Virus record (IMG/VR): IMGVR_UViG_3300020156_000018
Location: 1-39,442 of that record
Strand: one strand, 5' to 3'
From: a virus
DNA length: 39,442 nucleotides
The notes beneath the pieces were generated by a model. The model was not told where the DNA came from. It saw only the letters and a list, made by a program, of their open reading frames with translations, and did no database searches. Shown one piece after another: positions 30,485 to 38,487 of this stretch (position 1 is the stretch's first letter; each line of letters opens with the position of its first letter). A program made the position numbers and the translations under genes.

Positions 30485-30936
30485 GGGATGGCGTAGGTTC
30501 CTCCGGTCGGAGCCGGGAAAGTGACGGCGGCGGTGTTGGTCTCGATCAAGCCCAGGGGTATGAGGGTTTCGAGGTAGTCCCCTCCGCCCGGGGCCGGGAA
30601 GGTGACCGCCGCGGTATCAGCGGCGATGAGGCCGAGCGGCACGATGGTGCTTCGATACTGGCCGCCCGAGGGCGCGGGGAAGGTAACGGCGCCCGTGTCG
30701 GTGCCGATCGAGCCGATATCGACAAGGGTCGATCGGTACATGCCTCCGTCCGGCGGCGGGAGCGTGATGGCCGCGAACTCGAAAAAGCGGTCCACCTGAT
30801 ATTCGCCGGAATGGGGTCCGGGGAAGGTGATGGCGGCTGCTTCACGCCCGAGGACCGCGGCGGCCATGACCGCGCCGTCCAGCGGCATGAGCCATTTGCC
30901 GCGTCCGTCTTGGAGGAGTGGAATTTCATCGGCCAT
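30481..30936 (-). CDS. Repetitive tail-associated protein (27-residue repeats)
   Basis: Encodes 151 residues; the ATG overlaps the preceding stop by one base (TGATG). From about residue 33 to the end it has five copies of a unit with Ala-Ala-Val-Thr-Phe-Pro-Ala-Pro-x-Gly-Gly-x-Tyr, spaced 27 residues in the middle, the last cut short at the stop. Such regular beta repeats suggest a fibrous tail or trimer component between the T7-type fibre and the adhesin. No known family was recognised. Confidence 0.7.
   Translation of the reverse strand: MADEIPLLQDGRGKWLMPLDGAVMAAAVLGREAAAITFPGPHSGEYQVDRFFEFAAITLPPPDGGMYRSTLVDIGSIGTDTGAVTFPAPSGGQYRSTIVPLGLIAADTAAVTFPAPGGGDYLETLIPLGLIETNTAAVTFPAPTGGTYAIP
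30484..30774 (-). repeat. 81-bp tandem repeats in the tail gene
   Basis: The DNA repeats with a period of 81 bp, encoding 27 residues each (for example the units starting near residues 55, 82 and 109). The copies differ mostly at variable positions, so this is an old, degenerate array and not a recent slippage product. Confidence 0.6.
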
Positions 30937-31802
30937 CAGTAAATGTCTCCGAATACCCACCAGCGGTTGACCCCGATTAGCTGCACCACCACGGGCTTCA
31001 TCTGACTGAAGATCCGGGGAGCCGAGCCCACGGCCGACTCGATGATGACACCCACGGGTGCCACGAAATCGACCGTCCCCACGCCGAACCGCGATAGGGT
31101 GCAGAAGAACTCGCCCGAGAAATCGGCGGTCTCCGGCAACGTGACGATGACCGGGCTCGCGCTGTTGATGCGGATCGAGGAATTTACGTCCTCTTGGGTG
31201 ACCGTGAAGGATTCGGCAGCCTCGCGGGTGCGGTAGGGAAGGATCGCCTCGGCCCCGAGAATGACCATGAGCCGCTGCGCGAGCTGATCGAGCCGGAGGA
31301 TCTCGATAGCCCCGGTATCGGTGCCGAAGAAAATGATAGAATCCTTCCGGAGTGCGGGAGGCGGAAGCACGGTCGCGTCGCTCGGCGCTTCCTCTCGTGG
31401 AATTCGTATCGCCCGGGAAATGTCCCCCTCTTCCCGGCGTCTCTGGTCGATCATGGCCATCGTTTGCCAGTCGTCCACCCGCTCCAGAGTGGCGGACGGC
31501 ACCCTCCCGTTGACGGTCAGGGCGGCGGACTGAATCAGCGGGGTATTTCGCGACACCAGCAGCGTTGAAGACGCGGGAATCGCTCGCCCTCCGGTAATAA
31601 TGCTGGCGCTGGATGTTACTCCGCTGCCGCTGATCGTGTAATCTACGCCCAAAGCAAGAACGGTGATTACGTCGTCCTCGTCGATCTCCTCGACCGTCAG
31701 CCAGGAGTTGTCGTCGAACCGCAAGTCAGCCAGCGCGTACGGCGTCGAAAGCGAACCGTTGCCTACGAACGAAAGCTGGGAAACCTGCGAGCTGATGGCC
31801 AT
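30936..31802 (-). CDS. T7-type tail fibre protein
   Basis: Encodes 288 residues. The N-terminal 150 residues match the T7 gp17 virion-attachment layout: Phe.Gly-Asn-Gly...Pro-Tyr..Leu-Arg-Phe, a short beta domain ending Leu-Gly-Val-Asp-Tyr-Thr-Ile, Leu-Leu-Val-Ser-Arg-Asn-Thr-Pro, then Asp-Asp-Trp-Gln-Thr-Met-Ala-Met and Ile-Asp-Gln-Arg-Arg-Arg. The C-terminal half is a different beta-rich domain. It follows the 14-base motif by 32 bases. The body is short for a full fibre, so the two downstream proteins may add the distal parts. Confidence 0.82.
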   Translation of the reverse strand: MAISSQVSQLSFVGNGSLSTPYALADLRFDDNSWLTVEEIDEDDVITVLALGVDYTISGSGVTSSASIITGGRAIPASSTLLVSRNTPLIQSAALTVNGRVPSATLERVDDWQTMAMIDQRRREEGDISRAIRIPREEAPSDATVLPPPALRKDSIIFFGTDTGAIEILRLDQLAQRLMVILGAEAILPYRTREAAESFTVTQEDVNSSIRINSASPVIVTLPETADFSGEFFCTLSRFGVGTVDFVAPVGVIIESAVGSAPRIFSQMKPVVVQLIGVNRWWVFGDIY

Positions 31803-31834
31803 TCCCGCGCAGGGTAGGCCACGGCAGGCGTCTG

Positions 31835-31848
31835 GTTCTACTGCCAGC
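31835..31848 (-). promoter_or_regulatory. Late 14-base motif, copy C (before fibre genes)
   Basis: Minus-strand GCTGGCAGTAGAAC, identical to copies A and B. It fills part of the 49-bp gap between the giant virion gene stop (31852) and the fibre ATG (31802), leaving 32 bases to the start codon. No terminator is seen in this gap. Confidence 0.5.
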
Positions 31849-31851
31849 GGT

Positions 31852-34800
31852 TCACTCCACCAGCTTCAACACGTCTTTGGATGTGTTGATCATCTCCATG
31901 ACCTGCTTTCGCTCGGCTTCCGGCAGCGGCGTCAGGTTCGCCTTGATCCAATCGGCTTTGGCTTGGTCCTTGCGGGCTTTCACGTCCTTCTGGATTTTTC
32001 CGTCCGGCCCGGTGGTTTTCCCGAGGGTTTCGTTCAGTTCCCTCACGAAGCGATTGAACCGCCCCTTGTGGCGCTGGAGCCTTTCCTCGTCGCTCTCGAC
32101 CACGCCCTCCAGGAAGTCGGCGACATTGCCGACCTGGGCGGCGAGAGGACCTCCCGGGACAACCGGGCCGAAGCCCTGCAGGGATTTGATCGCCAGCTCA
32201 ATCCGTTCCTCGCTGGTGGCCGGATCATCGTTCATCAGCTCCTTGGCAACCGCCTCCCCCGAGCGGATGGCCTGATTGAGCGGATTCTGGCTGGCTGGAA
32301 ACGCCTTCTGGTCGAAGGCCGCGGCCATCGCCCGGTTCCATGCCTCCCCGATGAGCGGGATCCGCTCCAAATATTGAGTCATGAGCTTGTACCCCCAAGC
32401 CTTTGGATCATAGATCCGCGCCCACCACCGTTGAAGAACCTCGTCCTCCTCGTCATCCTTGGCGTTCGCCCACGCCTGATAGAACGAGCGCACCAGGTTC
32501 TCCGCCGCGGCCACCAGCACCAGCCCGACGAGCGCCTGCTGGAGCGCCATCTTCTTGCCGTAGGTCCCCTTGCCCGTTGCTAGTTCGCGGAGGGCCAGGT
32601 AAGTGATCGCCGCATTCTTGCGGGGCTCCGAAACGAAGAGCGTGAACAGGGCGGATAGCGGGCTTTCCAGCGCCATGAATTCGCCCTCGGAACGAGCGAG
32701 ACGGCTTTGCGGTTGCGCCGCCCGGAGAAGCACCAGCTCCGTCCTCCGGTCCGCGGCGGATTTCGCTTCTTCTTCGGATAGCCCGGCCCGGACTCCGGCG
32801 GCACGGGTGTATTCCCACACTGCCACCGCTCCCGCCATATTGGCGGTGGTATCCACGAAGTTGATCGGGCGTAGTCCCATCCGTGCCCAATGGTCCAGGA
32901 TTGCCAGGATAGGGCGCGTGCCGGGCCCCTTCCGCTTCGCCAGCGTCGTCTCGAAGGTGGCGCCATCGCGAAGGCGCCGCTGGATCGCCGGACTCTGCCA
33001 TGCGTCCTTGAAGGAGTCGGGACGCTTGACCACCCGTAGGGCTCCTTTCAGAAGGTCGGCGGCCGGGATTTCCCACGCGGCGTTGAGCACCGCCGTGGTG
33101 TTCACCATGAGCGTGCTCACTCGGGCCCCGAGAGTGGCGATCGCGAAGCGGCTGGTCAGCCCTTTCGTGACCTTTTCCAAATCGTTGAGGGCGGTTGCCC
33201 GGAGGCTTCCGCCGCTCTCGATCCGGCGGAAAAGGGTGGTGAGGGCCGAGTAATACTTCTCGCCCATCTTCGTGCGGACGGCATCGGCGAATCGCTCGTC
33301 GCGAATCACTCCGCCCCATTCGCGCATGAAGGCGACGTGCGAGACCCAGAAGTTCGACTGTGCCCGATGCTGGAGAAATACCGCCAGCGCGTTCACGTGC
33401 GCCGGCTCCGCCTGATTGACGACGCGCTGCTTGATGAAGCCGACCGTCCGCCCCCCTTGCTGGGGCGGCTGCCCGTCGAGCGCGAGCCCGCTGTTGTCGG
33501 CGCGGGCGACCCGGTTGCGCACCGGGAAATACTGATCGACGAGCGGCAGGCCGACGCCCTTCTCCGACCGGTGAAGCTCGTCCACGGTGTAGGCGTCCTC
33601 GCCGATCCTGTTGACCATCCACAAGCCGAGCTGCTTCAGGTCATCCGGCAGCCACGCCTCGAGCTCCCGCATGGTGCGCTCGTCATAGCCCATCCGGTCG
33701 AGCTTCGCCGCTTGGTCCGGCTGGCGCATCGTGAGCCAAAGCTGGAGACCGCCGAACTTCGACCATTTCCCGATACCGAGACGTTCACCCTTGGCGACGG
33801 TGCGATTGAAGGTGACCACCCGCTTTCCGGCCTGCTCTTCCTCGGTGAGCTCTTGGAACTCGTTCCAGGCTTCGGCGAGGGCGGCGACATCCGCCTCATC
33901 CAGTTCCTCCCGCTTGCCGTTTTCCCGTTCGAAGCCAGAGGTTTCCCCCTCGACCAGGGATTCCGCGTACCTGATCGGGACGCTGACGACTTCGGTTTTC
34001 CGGCCCTCGATGGTGGTAACCGGTGCATCCCGCGATTCGTCCGAATAGTCGTGCAGCTTTTTCGCGAGGCCGTATTGCGTCTCGGTCCCGAAGATTTCCC
34101 TCATCACCGCGGAGAGCGCGGCCTCGTCCGCCGCGTTACGATCCGATTCGGCAGCCTCGGCGCTATAAGCCTCGATCTCCATTTGCTCCGTGAGCAGCTT
34201 CACGGCGCCGCTGTCCGTCAGTTCGGAGAGTCGGCGAAGGGTCTGCGATCCGGACAAGGCCATCGCCATGATCCCCTCGTCCAGCGCCTTCAATTTCGAC
34301 GCGCTGTATCCGGCCTCGTCGTTCCGCCGGTCTCCCCTCCGGATGAATTCCGGGGCCCCCACACCACGCCGGAACGCATCCACCCGGGCGGTGCGGATTT
34401 CCTTCCGGAGCGAGAGGGTTTCAATCCATTCCTTCCGCCCCTCCTGATACGTCTCGGTGAGGAAATTGGCGGCGCGCTCCAGCCGGGCGCTATCGGCATT
34501 CGGGAAATCATAGAAGAGCTCGATGGCCGCCCGCATCGCGTCCAACTCGTCCAGTCGCTCGGGGCTCAAATCACCCACGCCTTCGATTTGGTCGGTCAGG
34601 CGCTCGATCTCGATCTCCGCCTTTTCCGCGGCGGTCAGACCGTCTTTCATGTCGGCCGGATCGCTGGTAATCAGCATCGCCTTCTTGGCCATCGCGAAGA
34701 CATCGTGACCGTGCGGGCTGATCTTGCCGCCGCGGGTTTTGGCCTCCGACACCTTGACGTCGCCTTTCTTCAGCGTTTTGCGGATTGCCTGTCGGTATAG

Positions 34801-37800
34801 ATCCTGAAGATGGCTCTCCAGGGCCTTTTCCACTCCGCCGAGAAGCCGGATCATGTAGTCCTCCCGCCCCTTCGGTGTCTTGAGCGCGGTCAGGTCGGTG
34901 AATGCGCCGACGAAGCGGCCCCGGATTTCCCTCGGGAGCGCCTTGGCCACCGCCTCCAAGGTGGCAAGGTCGCGGACTTCCGCGAAGCGTGCCTCATCGA
35001 TGCCGCCCCTTCCGAATTCCCCCTTCACGCGCTTTTCGTCGAAACGCTTTCTCGTGTCCGCCACGAGACCCATCATCCGCTTGTAAATCTTGGCCTTGGC
35101 CTCGGGGTCGCGCACCTGTGCGGCGATCGCGTCGGCGAGTGGATTTTTCCCCTTGAGGGAAATCGAGAAGGACTGATTCCCGACAGCTTCGCCGAAGCCG
35201 TACTGGCGCTTTCCGTAGTTCACCGACAGATCCAGCGAATCGAGCATCTCGCCGGGCGTCTCGAAGGAGAACCCGGACCGGTTCGCGCGTTCGCGCACGT
35301 CATCCAGGTCGGCCATTTCTCCGGGTGGAAGGAAGAATTCGTTCGCTCGGCGCCGCCCCGCGGACCTGCTCGAGCCGGATTGAACCAAGCCGTCATAGAT
35401 CCTGCGAACTTCACCGACCAGGGGGTGAGCCTCGCGGGCGAGGGTGTCGGGATGGGGGAGCCTCCCCTGCAGGGTGTCGCCGATCTCCGGCATTCCGTCG
35501 AATGCCTCCGCTTCCATCTCGGCCTCCATCTGTCGGACCAGGTTCTCCTTCTCGAAGTCCTCGTTCACGCCGGCCGACACGTCGAGCCAGTAGGTGAACT
35601 CCGGATCCATCTCGCCGCGGACCCGGAGAAAGTCGGACGCAATGCGGAGCGCGGCATGAATCACCTCCTTGAAGGCCCGGAAAAACGACTTCACGGCGGA
35701 CGGAAGGGCGCTGTCCTGAATTCTGCCGGTGGCGTTGGCTTGGGCAAGGTAGGACCATCCCTCGACAATCTCCTGGCGTTGGCCAGCTTCATCCTTGCCG
35801 GTGAAATCGTCCGCTAGGATGCGCTGGCCGGTCTTCACCTCCGCCTCGCGGAGCCATCCGATCATCTTCGCGCTCCCGACCTTGCCGGAGTCCATCAGCC
35901 ACTTCGCGATGCCCTCGGCACTCTCTTCGATCACCGTCAAAGGAGTGGCATCCTTGGCGAAACGGGTCGCAATCGTGGTGATGCCCCGGGCCGTGCGGTT
36001 CTCCGAAGTGCCGATAATCGGGATCGACGCGAGATCGACCTCATCCAGCCCCATTTCGATGCCTGCCTGCCGCGCGGCGATTTGCACCCGCGCCTTTGCT
36101 TGCCGGGACAGCGCCTCGTTCCGGCGGGCAACGTCCGCCAAGGTGCCGAGGTTTTGCCGGGTCTCGCCGCGAAACGCGGTCTCCGCGGAAGAGGAGTGGT
36201 ACTCGGTGAGGAAATCGACGTAAGAACGCACCGCCTGGGTCGCGCTCACTTCGGTGTCAGCCTCCCAGCTCCGGAGGGAATCCAGCGCCTCCTCGCTGCC
36301 AGCGACGACCTCCGCGGCCCGGTCCGGGTAATTCACCTGAATCCTGCCGTCGTCGAGCTTCTCCAGCGTAGGGAGCCCCGCCTCGCGCGCGGTGTCGGTG
36401 GCAGCCTCCGCTTCAATCTGCTCCCGGGCTGCCTCGCTGTTCGCCTTGCGCACCTCCACCGGTGTTTCCAGCGTGGCCACCTTCACCATTTCCGCCGCGG
36501 CGAGCGGATTGGCCTGCGCGGTCTGGACGATCTTGTCCACCGTCGCGGTGTCATACCCGGCCAGCAGCAACCCCGGCTTGTCGCTCAGGGCGGCTTTGAT
36601 CCGCGGTGCATCCATGTGATCGGAGATGGACGATCCGGTCGCACCGATGATCCCGAAGAGCAGTGAGACTGAAGCGATTTCGCCCAGCGCCTCCTTCTCG
36701 CGCTCCAGCACCTCTTGCCAGTCCGGGCCCTTGATGTCTTGCGTGAGAGCAGAGGCAATCTCCGTAATGGCTGGGGCGGTGAGGTCTTGGAGCACCTCTT
36801 GTCCCATCTCTGCCCCGCCAACCACCAGAGCCTTGCCCGCAAGGTCCAAAGCGGCCCCGGGTTTCCCCAATTGCAGTACCGCGGCCTTCAGTTTCGGTAA
36901 CCGCGCGCCGAGAGTGAACCACTGGAGGCGATCTATCCCGGCCTCAAGGGCTCCGGCGGTATAGCCCACGGCTTCGATCAATGAAGGATCCGCTTCGGGA
37001 TTTTCGCGGCGAAGATTCGCGATGTTCCGCTCCCCGTAAGAGCTAATGATAACCGGAATTCCCCGGCCCGCTGGCGCCGCGGCATGGAACATCAGCGGCA
37101 GGGACTCCGCAGCGAGAACCGAAGCGTCCGCGAGCCATTCCCAGCCCCTTTCCATCTCGCCATCATGATATTTCGATACGCGCACTCCGGCGGTGCGGAG
37201 ATCCTGAAGAAAAGCAGTTCGGCCTTCGATGCTGGCCACCTGTTCGGCGTCCTGCGAAGTTTCCGGCTCATCGACGAGCTTTGATAGTTGCCTGCCAACG
37301 AAGCTGTCCGCTCCTGCTGTGAGGCCCTCCATTCCAGATTGGAACGCCTTCCCCACCCGAGAGAAGTAAGCCTCCACGTCTTCACCTTCTTGGGCGGCTT
37401 GCCTGGCGATAAGCGACAAGATCTTGTCACGGTCGGCCTGAGATGCATTCCCGTAGGTCACCATCGCGCGGTCGATCGCCTCGCGTTCCTTGCCCTTCAC
37501 GGCAAAGAGCGCATCGAGACCCTCCGCTCCTGCGAATTCCGCTTCCGATGGTAGCGCCAGCCGCTCCACGTCCTTCTTCTCGATCTTCGCCACCGCCTCG
37601 AAAAGTGTCCGCCCTGCAGCGAGTTCTTCGTCCGAGTAGTCTGCAAGGACGCTGGCATAGGCGGTCCGGAAAACCGGCTCGAATTCCTTCCACCTGTCCC
37701 CGGCCAGCTTCTTGGCTTCCGCCGCGGCAGCCTCCATCGGACGAGTCTGGATCGCATTGTACTGCGCCAAGGAGCTGATTTTGTCCGCGAGGTCCGCGTC

Positions 37801-38487
37801 GGCGCGCTCACGATTCAGGGACTGCCCCGCAAGCTGATAAAATGCCTCGTCGCTGATTGTCGCGGGCGCGGTCGATTCCGCGCCGTCGCCGCCGAGCATA
37901 CGGGAAACTCCGCCCCACCCTAGTTTCTCCCTGGCGTAAAATGTGCGCTCGATCGGCCAGAGCTCTTCGTCCGGCTCCTGCCCAGTCATCGCCTGATACA
38001 GCATCTTGTTGGCGGTTTGGCGGATGTCCGCCTCGGGATTGAGCGAGCCGTCGAACATTTCTTGGATGGCCTGCCGTTCGCCTTCAGGGAAAGCCTCCGG
38101 GAACCGGGCCGGACCTGAGAACATCGTCTCGAAAACCGGCAACTGCTCGCGGAAGGTGCGGAACTCGTCGCGCCGCTGGGCGATGTCGAGGTAGGCGAAC
38201 GGGGCCTCTCCCCTCTTCCGCCGGTAGTCCCGGTACGCGCTCAGTTGCTCCCGCTTGCCGGGAACATCCTCGCCGGCCTTCAGGAGATGGGACATCCGGA
38301 CGTCGAGCCCCGTCTGGTCGAGCTCGGGCGCGTCGCCGTAGCTGAAAGGGAAGTCGGCGGCTGTCGCCCTCTCCGCGCCCCGGCGCTCCATCCGGGCGAT
38401 TTCCGGCACAAGCTGGCGGCGCTGGTCGATTTCGAGATCCGCCGGGTTCAGCCCGAATTCCGCAGGGTCGAGAGTGTCAGTTGCCAT
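31852..38487 (-). CDS. Giant polyvalent internal virion protein (LPD-type)
   Basis: Encodes 2211 residues; the ATG at 38485-38487 overlaps the preceding stop by 11 bases, which favours it over an ORF start at 38544. Long helical, Ala/Glu/Arg-rich stretches alternate with modules seen in large polyvalent proteins of podoviruses: a Glu-Met-Gly-Gln-Glu-Val-Leu-Gln-Asp segment (near 562) beside hydrophobic helices, a Phe-Phe.Ala-Phe-Lys-Glu-Val-Ile-His helix, and a C-terminal domain with one hydrophobic helix (near 1980). No catalytic site is certain. Such proteins are carried in the capsid and enter the cell with the DNA; it may replace T7 gp16. It makes up one sixth of the genome. Confidence 0.8.
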   Translation of the reverse strand: MATDTLDPAEFGLNPADLEIDQRRQLVPEIARMERRGAERATAADFPFSYGDAPELDQTGLDVRMSHLLKAGEDVPGKREQLSAYRDYRRKRGEAPFAYLDIAQRRDEFRTFREQLPVFETMFSGPARFPEAFPEGERQAIQEMFDGSLNPEADIRQTANKMLYQAMTGQEPDEELWPIERTFYAREKLGWGGVSRMLGGDGAESTAPATISDEAFYQLAGQSLNRERADADLADKISSLAQYNAIQTRPMEAAAAEAKKLAGDRWKEFEPVFRTAYASVLADYSDEELAAGRTLFEAVAKIEKKDVERLALPSEAEFAGAEGLDALFAVKGKEREAIDRAMVTYGNASQADRDKILSLIARQAAQEGEDVEAYFSRVGKAFQSGMEGLTAGADSFVGRQLSKLVDEPETSQDAEQVASIEGRTAFLQDLRTAGVRVSKYHDGEMERGWEWLADASVLAAESLPLMFHAAAPAGRGIPVIISSYGERNIANLRRENPEADPSLIEAVGYTAGALEAGIDRLQWFTLGARLPKLKAAVLQLGKPGAALDLAGKALVVGGAEMGQEVLQDLTAPAITEIASALTQDIKGPDWQEVLEREKEALGEIASVSLLFGIIGATGSSISDHMDAPRIKAALSDKPGLLLAGYDTATVDKIVQTAQANPLAAAEMVKVATLETPVEVRKANSEAAREQIEAEAATDTAREAGLPTLEKLDDGRIQVNYPDRAAEVVAGSEEALDSLRSWEADTEVSATQAVRSYVDFLTEYHSSSAETAFRGETRQNLGTLADVARRNEALSRQAKARVQIAARQAGIEMGLDEVDLASIPIIGTSENRTARGITTIATRFAKDATPLTVIEESAEGIAKWLMDSGKVGSAKMIGWLREAEVKTGQRILADDFTGKDEAGQRQEIVEGWSYLAQANATGRIQDSALPSAVKSFFRAFKEVIHAALRIASDFLRVRGEMDPEFTYWLDVSAGVNEDFEKENLVRQMEAEMEAEAFDGMPEIGDTLQGRLPHPDTLAREAHPLVGEVRRIYDGLVQSGSSRSAGRRRANEFFLPPGEMADLDDVRERANRSGFSFETPGEMLDSLDLSVNYGKRQYGFGEAVGNQSFSISLKGKNPLADAIAAQVRDPEAKAKIYKRMMGLVADTRKRFDEKRVKGEFGRGGIDEARFAEVRDLATLEAVAKALPREIRGRFVGAFTDLTALKTPKGREDYMIRLLGGVEKALESHLQDLYRQAIRKTLKKGDVKVSEAKTRGGKISPHGHDVFAMAKKAMLITSDPADMKDGLTAAEKAEIEIERLTDQIEGVGDLSPERLDELDAMRAAIELFYDFPNADSARLERAANFLTETYQEGRKEWIETLSLRKEIRTARVDAFRRGVGAPEFIRRGDRRNDEAGYSASKLKALDEGIMAMALSGSQTLRRLSELTDSGAVKLLTEQMEIEAYSAEAAESDRNAADEAALSAVMREIFGTETQYGLAKKLHDYSDESRDAPVTTIEGRKTEVVSVPIRYAESLVEGETSGFERENGKREELDEADVAALAEAWNEFQELTEEEQAGKRVVTFNRTVAKGERLGIGKWSKFGGLQLWLTMRQPDQAAKLDRMGYDERTMRELEAWLPDDLKQLGLWMVNRIGEDAYTVDELHRSEKGVGLPLVDQYFPVRNRVARADNSGLALDGQPPQQGGRTVGFIKQRVVNQAEPAHVNALAVFLQHRAQSNFWVSHVAFMREWGGVIRDERFADAVRTKMGEKYYSALTTLFRRIESGGSLRATALNDLEKVTKGLTSRFAIATLGARVSTLMVNTTAVLNAAWEIPAADLLKGALRVVKRPDSFKDAWQSPAIQRRLRDGATFETTLAKRKGPGTRPILAILDHWARMGLRPINFVDTTANMAGAVAVWEYTRAAGVRAGLSEEEAKSAADRRTELVLLRAAQPQSRLARSEGEFMALESPLSALFTLFVSEPRKNAAITYLALRELATGKGTYGKKMALQQALVGLVLVAAAENLVRSFYQAWANAKDDEEDEVLQRWWARIYDPKAWGYKLMTQYLERIPLIGEAWNRAMAAAFDQKAFPASQNPLNQAIRSGEAVAKELMNDDPATSEERIELAIKSLQGFGPVVPGGPLAAQVGNVADFLEGVVESDEERLQRHKGRFNRFVRELNETLGKTTGPDGKIQKDVKARKDQAKADWIKANLTPLPEAERKQVMEMINTSKDVLKLVE

